Assembly (NCBI RefSeq): GCF_009857915.1
Contig: NZ_WWCM01000002.1
Location: 558,001 to 622,000, forward strand
DNA length: 64,000 bases
DNA from: Duganella qianjiadongensis
GTDB lineage: Bacteria > Pseudomonadota > Gammaproteobacteria > Burkholderiales > Burkholderiaceae_D
Direction: 5' to 3'
The notes beneath the pieces are model-generated. The model made no database searches, was not told the origin of the DNA, and was given only the letters and a program-made list of their open reading frames with translations. Shown here one piece after another: positions 7,867 to 16,337 of this stretch (position 1 is its first letter; the number at the start of each line of letters is the position of its first letter). The position numbers and the translations under genes are program-made.

Positions 7867-8908
7867 GTACGGCCAGGCTGCCGGCGCTGTCACTGCGGGC
7901 TTGCGTCAGCATGCGCCCGGCCAGTTGCAGCAGGCTGTCGCCATCACTGATCTCCATAAAGTCCAGCGCGGCCACGCCCACACTGGCGCTGAGCAGCATC
8001 TCGCGCCCGCCCAGCCGGTGCACTTGGGCGGCAATTTTCAGCCGCAGATTATTGGCCAGAATGCGCGCACCATCGGGCGGCGTGTTCGGCAGCAGGATGC
8101 AGAACTGGCTATCGTTGTAGCGGCCGGGCAGGTCGATCACGCGCACGCTGTCGCGCAGCAGCTGGCCTACGCTGGCCAGCACCTGTTCGGCAGCAGCCGG
8201 GCCGTAGGCGGCACGCAGCTCGGCCAGCTGGTCCAGTTCCAGCATCAGGGTGGACAGGTGGGAACGGAAGCGGCGTGCCCGCGCCACTTCGAAGGTCAGC
8301 TTCTGCAGCAGCGAACGGCGGTTGTGCAAACCGGTGAGCTCGTCGGTGGTGGCCAGCAGTTCACGTTCCTGCAGCACGCGCGCCAGCGTGTTCTGGGCGG
8401 CATTCCGGTCCAGTATCGCCATGACCTGCCGCGCCAGCTGCAACAGCGTGCTGCGCTGTTCTTCGCTCAGCTGGCCGGGCTGCCCGCTCAGCACGGCCAG
8501 AGTGCCGATCGGATAGCCATCAGGCGACAGCAACGCCGCCGCACAGTAATGGTGCACCTGCGGCGCCTGCACGCTCCAGCGCATGCCGGCGGTGCGGTAA
8601 TCCTGCTGCACATCGGTGAATTCGGTGATGCCATCGCCCAGCACGGCCAGCGCGCAGTAGCTATCGTCGCGCTCCAGCGCGTGGGTGGGCAGGCCGTAAC
8701 CGGACTTGAACCAGACCCGCTCGCTATCGACCAGCGCCACGCAGGCCAGCGGCATCGCGCACAAGCGGGCCGCCATGGCAGTCAGGAAATCGATATCGGC
8801 ATCGGGGGCGGAGTCGAGGATCTGGTAGCGCTGCAGGGCAGCCAGACGGAACTGCTCCGTCTGAGGACGGGCAAGCGGGAGGGACGTAACGTTTTCAGCG
8901 ACCTGCAT
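7859..8908 (-). CDS. GAF domain protein with a degenerate GGDEF domain
   Basis: The 349-residue cytoplasmic protein has a GAF domain at about residues 20-165, starting RLAALQRYQILDSAPDADID as in many GAF-GGDEF proteins. A GGDEF fold follows at about 185-345 (TTDELTGLHNRRSLLQKL). The active-site loop, normally GG(D/E)EF, reads NDSQF in PGRYNDSQFCILLP. Both glycines and the metal-binding acid are changed, so diguanylate cyclase activity is unlikely. It may bind GTP or c-di-GMP, or act through partners. It overlaps the following YdjM-like gene by 8 nt, so the two are probably made together and may work together. Confidence 0.88.
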   Translation of the reverse strand: MQVAENVTSLPLARPQTEQFRLAALQRYQILDSAPDADIDFLTAMAARLCAMPLACVALVDSERVWFKSGYGLPTHALERDDSYCALAVLGDGITEFTDVQQDYRTAGMRWSVQAPQVHHYCAAALLSPDGYPIGTLAVLSGQPGQLSEEQRSTLLQLARQVMAILDRNAAQNTLARVLQERELLATTDELTGLHNRRSLLQKLTFEVARARRFRSHLSTLMLELDQLAELRAAYGPAAAEQVLASVGQLLRDSVRVIDLPGRYNDSQFCILLPNTPPDGARILANNLRLKIAAQVHRLGGREMLLSASVGVAALDFMEISDGDSLLQLAGRMLTQARSDSAGSLAVHG

Positions 8909-9007
8909 GGGCTTCCTGTACGGCTACGAACTGCGATGAATAAGCACTGGACGCCGTTGCACAGCGTCCACCAAAGATGCAATTCAGACAGTTTAGCCGA
9001 AACAGGC

Positions 9008-9655
9008 TTAGCTTTGTGCCATGATTTCGCGCAAGGCTTTTTCGAACACGGCGGCCGGCTGGCCACCGGCGATCAGGTGGCGCTGGTTGATGATCACGGC
9101 GGGCACGGAGTTGATGCCGTGGCGCTGGAAGAACTGTTCGGCCGCGCGCACCTCGTCGGCAAATTGCTGCGAGGACAGCACTGCCGTCGCCGCGTCCTTA
9201 TCGAGGCCCACGGCTACGGCGGCGCGCAGCAGCACTTCATGCGAACTAGGGTCTTCGCCACGGGTGAAGTAGGCGGCGAACAGTTCGCCCTTGAGCGCTA
9301 GCTGCTTGCCCTCGCCTTCGGCCCAGTGCAGCAGACGGTGCGCGTCGAAAGTGTTGTAGATGCGGTCGCGTTTGCCCATGGCGAAATCGAAGCCGACTTC
9401 GGCCCCGCGCGCGCGTATCATGGCCCGCGCCTGTTCCTGCTGCTGCGGTGTCGAGCCATATTTCTCGCTCAGATGTTCATCGATATTCTGGCCTTCGGGG
9501 CCCATGTTCGGGTTCAGTTCGAAGGGCTGGATATGCAGCGCCACTTCGGCCTCGTCGCCGATATTGTGCAGGGCCTGCTCCAGCGACTTCAGGCCGATCG
9601 CGCACCACGGGCAGGAAACATCAGAAACGAAATCGATGGTCAGGGACTTGCTCAT
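9008..9655 (-). CDS. DsbA family oxidoreductase (FrnE-like)
   Basis: The 215-residue thioredoxin-fold protein lacks a signal peptide and carries a CPWC active site at residues 15-18 (DVSCPWCAIG). It has the FrnE/2-hydroxychromene-2-carboxylate isomerase-like helical insertion (HIQPFELNPNMGPEG) and the conserved GINSVPAVIIN cis-proline loop. These make it a cytoplasmic FrnE-type disulfide oxidoreductase. Relatives have been linked to oxidative-stress tolerance. The gene is monocistronic, upstream of the GAF/GGDEF gene after a 99-bp gap on the same strand. The ATG at 9655-9653 is the natural start for the beta-strand before CPWC. Confidence 0.88.
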   Translation of the reverse strand: MSKSLTIDFVSDVSCPWCAIGLKSLEQALHNIGDEAEVALHIQPFELNPNMGPEGQNIDEHLSEKYGSTPQQQEQARAMIRARGAEVGFDFAMGKRDRIYNTFDAHRLLHWAEGEGKQLALKGELFAAYFTRGEDPSSHEVLLRAAVAVGLDKDAATAVLSSQQFADEVRAAEQFFQRHGINSVPAVIINQRHLIAGGQPAAVFEKALREIMAQS

Positions 9656-9717
9656 AACGGCCTTTGCTAAACGGATGAAAGTTCAGCATATGGCGATGAG
9701 GCTGGAAAAATCAAGGG

Positions 9718-9739
9718 AGGGACAGGCCTGCCTGTCCCT
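9718..9739 (-). terminator. Hairpin after plsY
   Basis: Near-perfect inverted repeat with arms AGGGACAGGC (9718-9727) and GCCTGTCCCT (9730-9739), immediately after the plsY stop on the minus strand. Only a short broken U-tract follows. Likely terminator. Confidence 0.6.
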
Positions 9740-9744
9740 GCCGC

Positions 9745-10365
9745 TTATTTCTTTTTGGCATCGGCGCTCTTGCTGCCGATACGGCTTTCCTTGCCAGCCA
9801 GAAGGTTGCTGATGTTTTTGCTATGACGGAAGGCCAGCAGCGCGCTCATCACGAACACAGCCACCAGTTCGGCATCGGCACCAAACAGCAGGCCGTAGTA
9901 GAACGGCGCAAACAGAGCCGCCACCAGCGCGGCCAGCGAGGAATAGCGGAAGGCAAACGCCACCGCCAGCCAGGTCACCAGCGTTGCCAGACCCAGCCAT
10001 GGATTCAGCCCCAGCAGCACACCCAGCGCCGTCGCCACGCCTTTGCCGCCGACGAAACGGAAGAACACGGGCCACAGGTGGCCGAGGAATACGGCGATCG
10101 ACACCAGCGCTATCGTCATGTCGCCGATATCGAGCTGTTTCTGGAAATGAATCGCCAGCCAGACGGCCAGCCAGCCCTTGGCGCCATCGCCGATCAGGGT
10201 GGCGATGGCGGCTGCCTTGTTACCACTTCGCAACACATTGGTGGCGCCGGGATTTTTCGAACCATAGGTGCGCGGATCGGCCAGCCGGAACACTTTACTC
10301 ATTACGACGGCAAACGAGATCGAGCCGATCAGATAGGCGGCAACGGTCATCCAAACTGTATTCAT
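9745..10365 (-). CDS. plsY: Glycerol-3-phosphate acyltransferase PlsY
   Basis: The 206-residue inner-membrane enzyme transfers acyl groups from acyl-phosphate to glycerol-3-phosphate, the first step of phospholipid synthesis with PlsX. Signature loops are present: [16 protein letters not shown] near residue 35, the [14 protein letters not shown] loop near 100 and [14 protein letters not shown] near the C-terminus. It has about five hydrophobic spans. I chose the ATG at 10365-10363 because GAGGAAA lies just upstream and the first membrane span begins at once; a longer reading adds 36 unlikely residues. It is divergent from the porin operon across a 294-bp gap, and a hairpin follows the gene. 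Confidence 0.94.
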   Translation of the reverse strand: MNTVWMTVAAYLIGSISFAVVMSKVFRLADPRTYGSKNPGATNVLRSGNKAAAIATLIGDGAKGWLAVWLAIHFQKQLDIGDMTIALVSIAVFLGHLWPVFFRFVGGKGVATALGVLLGLNPWLGLATLVTWLAVAFAFRYSSLAALVAALFAPFYYGLLFGADAELVAVFVMSALLAFRHSKNISNLLAGKESRIGSKSADAKKK

Positions 10366-10467
10366 TGTTTCCTCAAAGTAGATCCGCAGGGGCTGAAAAA
10401 TTGCCCAAAACGCTAAAATATACACTGTCCGCCGTGCGCCGACCAGAGCCAGCCTGCACGACATTAC

Positions 10468-10496
10468 TTGCAAGCACTATAGTTAATTGCTACAGT
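10468..10496 (+). promoter_or_regulatory. Candidate sigma-70 promoter of the porin operon
   Basis: TTGCAA (10468-10473), a 17-bp spacer and TACAGT (10491-10496) fit a sigma-70 promoter pointing at the porin gene. Use of this site would give a leader of about 155 nt. The 294-bp gap 10366-10659 holds this and presumably the plsY promoter on the other strand. Confidence 0.5.
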
Positions 10497-10659
10497 GCAT
10501 CAATCACTGGCGCCCATGCCGTTCCGCGCCCAGCATCCACAGCCTCGCTGTTCCAGCGCCGCCCAAGCACCGCGGCCCCGTTTTCCACCACCCCCAGATC
10601 CGGTGCGGCCACTTTTCATGGTCGTCGAATAGTCTTACCCCTACAAGAGAGAAAAAAAT

Positions 10660-12036
10660 ATGCAATCGATTGCTTTTAACGCGTTTACCGCGCGCCCACG
10701 TCTGCTGGCACTGGCTGTGAGCCTGTGTTTTTCCGGCGCTGCCCTGGCCGGCACGAGCGAACAGGCCCGTATCGCCGAACTGGAAAAGAAACTGGAAAAG
10801 AGCATGGCGCTGATCGAGCAGCTGAGCAACCGCCTGCAGCAGGTGGAAGCTGGCGCCGCACCAGCCAGCGCCAGCGCCAGCAAAGCCCAGGCCGCTGCCG
10901 CCGAAGCGACTGCCAGCGCGCGCGCCGCCAGTGAAACACTGGTGGCCCAGCAGGCCCGTATCGAACAGGTGGAAAGCAATCTGGTACAGGTGGCCGACAC
11001 CTCGGCCAAACGGCGCGAAATGGGCCTGCCCGTACACGGCTTTGCCGACGTCGGCTATGCCTATGCCAGCAAGCCGCTGGACAAGCGCAAATCCGGCTTC
11101 GTGCTCGGTAACTTCGACCTCTACCTGACGCCGGATCTGGGCGACCGCGTCAAAACCATCATCGAGCTGGCCTTCGAATACGATGAAAAAGGCAATTCCG
11201 TCGGCACCGACGTCGAACGCCTGCAGATGGGCTATACCTTCAGCGACGAGCTGACCCTGTGGGCTGGCCGCTTCCACACCCCGTACGGCTACTGGAACAC
11301 GGCCTTCCACCACGGCGCCCAGATTTCGCCATCGATCGCCCGTCCGCGTCTGATCGCCTTCGAAGATCAGGGCGGCATCCTGCCTTCGCACACGGTGGGC
11401 GCCATGGCTACGGGCACCACCCGCATCGACGGCGGCCGCCTGAACTACGAAGCGTTTGTCGGCAACGGCAGCCGCCTGGCCGGCGACACGGGCGACAAGA
11501 CGCTGGACTACAACGCCGGCAAGGACGACAACAATAACAAGGCAGTGGGTGCCAATGTGCGCTACACCTTCGGCGGCGTGCTCGACGGCGTGACGGTAGG
11601 CCTGAATGCCCTGCGCCAGCAGGTGGACGAAGAAAACACGGCCAACAAGACCCGCCTGAACATGACGGGCGCTTTTGTTGCCGTCGACCGTGACAACTGG
11701 GAAATCATCAGCGAGTACTACCGCTTCCGCAATCAGGACCTGTCCGGCAACACGGGCAAGCATAGCAGCTGGGCCGGCTTTGCCCACCTCGGCTATGCCA
11801 TCAACCCCGTCTGGACGCCGTTCGTCCGTCTGGAAAAAGCGGTGCTCGATCAGGCCGACAACTACTTCCTCGGTAATATCAATGGCCGCTCCTACCAGCG
11901 TCAGGTGTTCGGCGCCAAGTACAACCTGACCAACACCACTGCCCTCAAACTCGAGATGAACCGTACCAAGGAACTTCAGCCGGCTGGCGAATTCCAGTAC
12001 CACGAAGCGCGCGCCCAAGTCGCGATTCGTTTCTAA
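10660..12036 (+). CDS. Outer-membrane porin with N-terminal coiled coil
   Basis: The 458-residue protein has a Sec signal peptide ending ...FSGAALA, then a coiled coil at about residues 30-115 (ARIAELEKKLEKSMALIEQL). A beta-barrel begins around PVHGFADVGYAYAS and ends in aromatic RAQVAIRF, the terminal Phe expected for BamA-dependent insertion. The barrel resembles phosphate-selective/OprO-P-type or general porins; substrate choice cannot be read from it. AAGAGAG precedes the ATG at 10660. It is the first gene of a four-gene unit (porin, PstS-like protein, SCO protein, chemoreceptor) with gaps of only 2-10 bp, which suggests that uptake and sensing of one solute are linked. Confidence 0.85.
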   Translation: MQSIAFNAFTARPRLLALAVSLCFSGAALAGTSEQARIAELEKKLEKSMALIEQLSNRLQQVEAGAAPASASASKAQAAAAEATASARAASETLVAQQARIEQVESNLVQVADTSAKRREMGLPVHGFADVGYAYASKPLDKRKSGFVLGNFDLYLTPDLGDRVKTIIELAFEYDEKGNSVGTDVERLQMGYTFSDELTLWAGRFHTPYGYWNTAFHHGAQISPSIARPRLIAFEDQGGILPSHTVGAMATGTTRIDGGRLNYEAFVGNGSRLAGDTGDKTLDYNAGKDDNNNKAVGANVRYTFGGVLDGVTVGLNALRQQVDEENTANKTRLNMTGAFVAVDRDNWEIISEYYRFRNQDLSGNTGKHSSWAGFAHLGYAINPVWTPFVRLEKAVLDQADNYFLGNINGRSYQRQVFGAKYNLTNTTALKLEMNRTKELQPAGEFQYHEARAQVAIRF

Positions 12037-12046
12037 GGAGCCCGCC

Positions 12047-12451
12047 ATGACCGTATTTTCCCAACTATCCCGCACCCTGCTGGCGCTCGCTCTGAGCCTG
12101 CCGGCGCTGGCCATGGCCGGCGATGTGATCGTGATCAGCCACAGCAGCCTGAACATGCCGGCCGGCGACATCCGCGACGCCTACATCGGTGAAAAGCAGA
12201 TCGAAGGCGGCACCAAGCTGGTGATCTTCGATAACGCCGCGCTGCAGAAAGACTTTCTCGACAAGGTGGTGCAGGTCGATAGCGCCAAGTATTCCTCGAT
12301 CTGGACCAAGAAAGGCTTCCGCGAAGGCCTCAATCCGCCAGCCGTAAAAGCCACCGACGCCGAAGTGATCGCTGCAGTGAAGAGCACGCCCGGCGCAGTA
12401 GGCTACGTCAGCAAAGCACCAGCCGACGTCAAAGTCGTCAAGAAGTTCTAA
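12047..12451 (+). CDS. Short PstS-like periplasmic substrate-binding protein
   Basis: A 134-residue protein has a signal peptide ending ALAMA and then one compact PBP-like domain. DVIVISHSSLNMPAGDIRDAYIGEK and the late GAVGYVSKAPADVKVV recall the short phosphate-ABC-type binding proteins that lack the second lobe. At about a third of PstS length, it cannot form a full two-lobed PBP by itself. AAGGAG sits 6 nt before the ATG. It is 10 bp after the porin and 3 bp before the SCO gene. No ABC permease or ATPase is nearby, so it may serve the porin or the chemoreceptor rather than a transporter. Ligand unknown; phosphate is a guess from homology. Confidence 0.78.
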   Translation: MTVFSQLSRTLLALALSLPALAMAGDVIVISHSSLNMPAGDIRDAYIGEKQIEGGTKLVIFDNAALQKDFLDKVVQVDSAKYSSIWTKKGFREGLNPPAVKATDAEVIAAVKSTPGAVGYVSKAPADVKVVKKF

Positions 12452-12454
12452 GCC

Positions 12455-13036
12455 GTGACAGCATTGCCCCGCCGCACCGACTGGCGCCACTGGCTGGCGG
12501 GCGCCGTGCTGGGCGCCTGCGCACTCGCTGCGCAGGCCGTCGGGCTGCTGTACCAGATGCCCTACCGCTGGGTGGATACGGACGGCCAGAGCCTGAAGCT
12601 GAGCCAGTATCAGGGCAAGCCGGTGGTACTGACGCTGGCCTACGGCGCCTGCAAGAAAATCTGTTCCAGCAGTATCTACGCCATGGAACAGATGCAGGTG
12701 CTGGCCGACCGCCACAAGACCGAACTGCAGTTCGTCATCGTCAGCCTGGATCCGGAACAGGATACGCCGGCCGACTGGCGCGAATTACGCAAAACCCGCA
12801 AGCTGCAGCGCCCCAACTGGAACGTGCTGTCCGGCTCCGTGGCCGACACCCGCGCGCTGGCCGCCGCGCTCGGCATTACCGTATGGCGCTACCACGACCA
12901 TGTGCTGCATGACTTCGGCATCGCCCTGCTCGATGCCAACGGCAACATCGTGCGCACCATGCGCCACTACGACGACAGCATTCCCGCATTTCTACAGGGC
13001 GTACTGGCTACGCCCGCCACCAAAACTCTGGAGTAA
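12455..13036 (+). CDS. SCO1/SenC family thioredoxin-like protein
   Basis: The 193-residue exported protein has an N-terminal hydrophobic signal or anchor (residues 12-30) and a thioredoxin fold. It carries the SCO CxxxC motif as ACKKIC (Cys66, Cys70) and a downstream HDF histidine near residue 153. SCO proteins bind copper and help build CuA of cytochrome oxidase or act as thiol reductases. No oxidase genes are here, so this one probably has another role. The start is GTG at 12455, 3 bp after the previous stop; it follows and precedes its neighbours by 2-3 bp, so it is certainly in their operon. Confidence 0.87.
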   Translation: MTALPRRTDWRHWLAGAVLGACALAAQAVGLLYQMPYRWVDTDGQSLKLSQYQGKPVVLTLAYGACKKICSSSIYAMEQMQVLADRHKTELQFVIVSLDPEQDTPADWRELRKTRKLQRPNWNVLSGSVADTRALAAALGITVWRYHDHVLHDFGIALLDANGNIVRTMRHYDDSIPAFLQGVLATPATKTLE

Positions 13037-13038
13037 GC

Positions 13039-14565
13039 ATGTTCGCCCGTCTGAAACTCAAACAGAAAATGTATCTGGAATTCGGCCTTGCCGTGATTCC
13101 GCTAGCCGCCCTGCTGCTCTATCTGGTCACTTCCGTGAGCGATCTGCCGCAGCGCGTCAAAGGTGCATTGAATACCTACCACATCGGCCTGCAGGCCACC
13201 TCGGACTACAAGGATTTCCTCAATGGCGTAAGCGATGCCGTGGACACCGGCAAACTCAGTGACAAGAGCCTGACGCTGCTGGCCGCCACCCGTGCGGAAG
13301 TGGAAAAACTGCGCAGCAGTGCCTCCACGCCCACGCTGGAAGCACTCGCCACCACATTGGGTCGGGTGTCGCAGAGCCTGAGCCGCGATGCCGGCATCGC
13401 GGCCGTCATGCCGCTGCGGGATGACCTCAACACCATCAAAAAAGGGCTGGAACAGCTCAATGCCGATACCGAACATACGCTGGAAGACATGGTCGAGCAG
13501 GATGCCAGCCATGCCAAAACTAGGAACCGCGTGATCGGTATTGCCGCCGTGATTACCATCGGCTTGCTGGCTTACATGATCCGTAGCCTGATCCACGGCA
13601 TCCTCGCGCCCGTGCTGTGGGCCGTGCATGCCGCCAAGCGTGTCGCAGCGGGCGATCTGTCCGGTGCCGGAAGCATCGCCATGCGCCACGATGAAATCGG
13701 CGAACTGCAGCAGGCGCTGATGGAAATGAACGATGCCCTGATCGCCGTGGTCACCCGCGTGCGCGAAGGCGCCGACACCATCGCCATGGCCTCGAGCGAG
13801 ATCGCCAGCGGTAATCAGGACCTGTCAGTGCGCACCGAACATCAGGCCCATGCGCTGGTACAGACGGCTAGCTCGATGGGCAACCTGACCACCACCGTAG
13901 CGCAGAACGTGGACGATGCCGTCCACGCCAACCAACTAGCGCAGCAAGCGTCGCGCGTGGCAGCCGAAGGGGGCAACATCGTCGAACAGGTAGTGGACAC
14001 CATGGGCGCCATCGCCACTTCGTCGAAAAAAATCGTCGACATCATTGCCGTGATCGACGGCATCGCTTTCCAGACCAATATTCTGGCACTCAACGCGGCA
14101 GTGGAAGCGGCCCGTGCCGGCGAGCAGGGGCGGGGTTTTGCAGTGGTAGCGACCGAGGTGCGCAATCTGGCCCAGCGCAGCGCCACGGCAGCCAAGGAAA
14201 TCAAGGACCTGATCAATGATTCGGTCGACAAGGTCAACAGCGGTAACGAACTGGTCGGCCATGCCGGCAGCCATATGCGCGACATCCTCAGCAACATCGA
14301 TGAACTGGCTACTATCATGGACCGCATCACAGCCGCCAGCCATACCCAGCGTGCCGGGATCGAACATGTGAGCGAAAACATTGCCAGCGTCGATGGCAGC
14401 ACCCAGCAGAATGCGGCACTGGTGGAGCAGGCTGCCGCCGCCGCGACCAGCATGAGCCAGCAGGCGCAGACTCTGGTGAAGGTGGTCAGCGTGTTCAACC
14501 TCAAGCATCAGAGCGCAGGCGTGCAGACCCGCAATATTCCACCGGCACGCCGGCTAGCCGCTTAG
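13039..14565 (+). CDS. Methyl-accepting chemotaxis protein (porin-operon member)
   Basis: The 508-residue receptor has a first membrane span at about residues 16-37 and a periplasmic helical sensor region of about 130 residues. The second span is at about 166-186, a HAMP domain follows ([22 protein letters not shown]), and the signalling hairpin tip reads [41 protein letters not shown]. No NWETF-type CheR tether is present. It starts 2 bp after the SCO gene and is the last gene of the unit. It probably reports the solute handled by the porin and the PstS-like protein, but that link is inferred only from gene order. A short palindrome follows the stop. Confidence 0.92.
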   Translation: MFARLKLKQKMYLEFGLAVIPLAALLLYLVTSVSDLPQRVKGALNTYHIGLQATSDYKDFLNGVSDAVDTGKLSDKSLTLLAATRAEVEKLRSSASTPTLEALATTLGRVSQSLSRDAGIAAVMPLRDDLNTIKKGLEQLNADTEHTLEDMVEQDASHAKTRNRVIGIAAVITIGLLAYMIRSLIHGILAPVLWAVHAAKRVAAGDLSGAGSIAMRHDEIGELQQALMEMNDALIAVVTRVREGADTIAMASSEIASGNQDLSVRTEHQAHALVQTASSMGNLTTTVAQNVDDAVHANQLAQQASRVAAEGGNIVEQVVDTMGAIATSSKKIVDIIAVIDGIAFQTNILALNAAVEAARAGEQGRGFAVVATEVRNLAQRSATAAKEIKDLINDSVDKVNSGNELVGHAGSHMRDILSNIDELATIMDRITAASHTQRAGIEHVSENIASVDGSTQQNAALVEQAAAAATSMSQQAQTLVKVVSVFNLKHQSAGVQTRNIPPARRLAA

Positions 14566-14594
14566 TTGCACACTCAGTTGCTCACTCAGTCAGC

Positions 14595-14618
14595 CAACTT
14601 AGTTAGCTAACTGAGTTG
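14595..14618. terminator. 24-bp near-perfect palindrome between the chemoreceptor and ybaK
   Basis: CAACTTAGTTAG (14595-14606) and CTAACTGAGTTG (14607-14618) form an inverted repeat with one mismatch pair, which becomes G-U in RNA. It lies between convergent genes, so a bidirectional stop is plausible. It is not GC-rich and has no T-run, and with no loop bases it could equally be a protein-binding site. Confidence 0.4.
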
Positions 14619-14623
14619 CCGGC

Positions 14624-15115
14624 TTAGTCCGGCAGCGCCACTTCCACCGCCCGGGCATTGAGCACGCGCAGCAGTTCCTGCGGCGCGATACTGACCAGAA
14701 AACCGCGGCGTCCGCCATTGATATAGATCTGCGGCAGATCGAGGATGGTCTTTTCCACGTAGATGGGCATCTGCTTGCGCGTGCCGAAGGGGCTGGTGCC
14801 GCCGACCAGAAAGCCGGTGTGGCGGTTGGCTACTTCCGGCTTGCACGGATCAACCTTCTTGCAGCCGATCTGGCGCGCCAGATTCTTGGTCGAGACCTTG
14901 CAGTCGCCATGCATCAGCACCACCAGCGGCTTGGCCGCCTCGTCCTCCATGATCAGGGTTTTGACGACCGCGTGCTCATCCACGCCCAGTTCACGGGCGG
15001 ACACACTGGTGCCGCCGTGTTCTTCGTAGTCGTACGGGTGTTCGGTAAAGGAAACGCCGTGCTTACGCAAAAACTGCGTGGCGGGCGTCTCGGAGATATG
15101 CTCTTTTTTTGCCAT
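14624..15115 (-). CDS. ybaK: Cys-tRNA(Pro)/Cys-tRNA(Cys) deacylase YbaK-like
   Basis: The 163-residue protein belongs to the YbaK/EbsC branch of trans-editing proteins. It begins with ETPATQFLRKHGVSFTEHPY, has VVKTLIMEDE, the conserved lysine region DCKVSTKNLARQIG, and GFLVGGTSPFGTRK near the substrate pocket. These enzymes hydrolyse mischarged Cys-tRNA(Pro) in the cytoplasm. The ATG at 15115-15113 is supported by the conserved N-terminus. It is divergent from the EEP-family gene with 49 bp between starts and converges with the chemoreceptor gene. Confidence 0.9.
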   Translation of the reverse strand: MAKKEHISETPATQFLRKHGVSFTEHPYDYEEHGGTSVSARELGVDEHAVVKTLIMEDEAAKPLVVLMHGDCKVSTKNLARQIGCKKVDPCKPEVANRHTGFLVGGTSPFGTRKQMPIYVEKTILDLPQIYINGGRRGFLVSIAPQELLRVLNARAVEVALPD

Positions 15116-15164
15116 GCGTGATACGCTGCCTGTCTATCGGGGTTTAGCAGAGGAGGCTGTCATT

Positions 15165-16118
15165 ATGCCGCAGGAAATCCGTTTTGCCACTTTCAATGTA
15201 TGCAATCTTTCCCTGCCCGGCGAGCAACTGTATGACAATCTGCCCCCCCTCACCCCCGACGCCTATGCCGCCAAAGTGCAATGGACGGCGCAGCAGCTCG
15301 ACCGTCTCGATGCCGACGTGATCGGTCTGCAGGAAGTATTCAGCCTGCAGACCTTGCGCGACGTCATGGCCGCTAGCGTAGGCTATCGCAATGCCGTGCT
15401 GGCAGGCGTCAGCACCGCGCCCGACCCCGTCACAGGACAGCCGCGCCAGATGCCGCAGGTGGCGCTGATCTCGCGCCTGCCACTGGCCGCACCGGCCGCC
15501 ATCCATACCGATTTTCCGGCCGGCGTCACGCTGCCGGCCGGCAGCCGCGACGCCCTGCGTTATGCCCGCGCCCTGCTGCGTGTGACGCTGCAGCTGGAGC
15601 ACCAGCGCCAGCTCGACGTCATCGTGCTGCACCTGAAATCCAAACGCCCCGACTACGACGGCGAAGTAGCCCACGACAACCCCATGTGCCACGCGCAAGC
15701 CCAGCTGCGCTCGCTGATCCGGCGCGGCACGGAAGCCGTAGCGCTGCGTTCGCTGCTGTGCCAGCTTAACCGCGAGGCGCCCCGCCCCCGCATCGTGCTC
15801 GGTGACTTCAACGATAGCGTCGATGCCGTCACCACCTCCATCATCATGGGCGAAGGCGGCAGCGAGACGGCAGGCCGCTATTACGATAGCCGCCGCATCC
15901 AGCAGGATCCCACCAGCTCGGCGCACGGCTACACCATCCTGCATGAAGAACACCGCATGACCATCGATCACGTGCTGGTGTCGGAGCACTTCCATCCCGC
16001 CTCGCCGCAAGCGCTGGGACGGGTGAGGTCGGTGCGCTATTTCAGCGAGCACTTGCCCGAGGCAAGTCCCTGCGCTTCCGATCACGGCCAGGTATTGGTA
16101 CAAGTGCAACTAGACTAG
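15165..16118 (+). CDS. Endonuclease/exonuclease/phosphatase (EEP) family protein
   Basis: The 317-residue cytoplasmic protein shows the EEP fold signatures in order: IRFATFNVCNLSLPG (residue 4 on), DVIGLQEVFS, the DVIVLHLKSKRPDYDGE strand, the VLGDFNDS metal site and the catalytic TIDHVLVSEHF. EEP members cleave nucleic acids, phospholipids or nucleotides, and the substrate is not evident here. AGGAGG lies upstream of the ATG at 15165, so the longer in-frame reading overlapping ybaK is rejected. It stands alone; the 219 bp after it hold no clear gene, only the upstream region of the RND operon. Confidence 0.85.
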   Translation: MPQEIRFATFNVCNLSLPGEQLYDNLPPLTPDAYAAKVQWTAQQLDRLDADVIGLQEVFSLQTLRDVMAASVGYRNAVLAGVSTAPDPVTGQPRQMPQVALISRLPLAAPAAIHTDFPAGVTLPAGSRDALRYARALLRVTLQLEHQRQLDVIVLHLKSKRPDYDGEVAHDNPMCHAQAQLRSLIRRGTEAVALRSLLCQLNREAPRPRIVLGDFNDSVDAVTTSIIMGEGGSETAGRYYDSRRIQQDPTSSAHGYTILHEEHRMTIDHVLVSEHFHPASPQALGRVRSVRYFSEHLPEASPCASDHGQVLVQVQLD

Positions 16119-16337
16119 GCTGCGGCGGCACGGCCCGTTTGCCTCACTTCAGCGCCGGCGGCGCCATTCCAGCGGCAACATTGCCACTTTCGCCCCCCTG
16201 ATTTAGCAGTTCAGCGCGAAATTCGCACCGCCTGTCGCACGGGACTGGTCAGTGGCCTGGTAATTTCATACAGTGGCAACATGCGCCATGCCGCCCATTG
16301 CTCCATGCCGATTGCGGCCTATCAAGGATAACCACAA

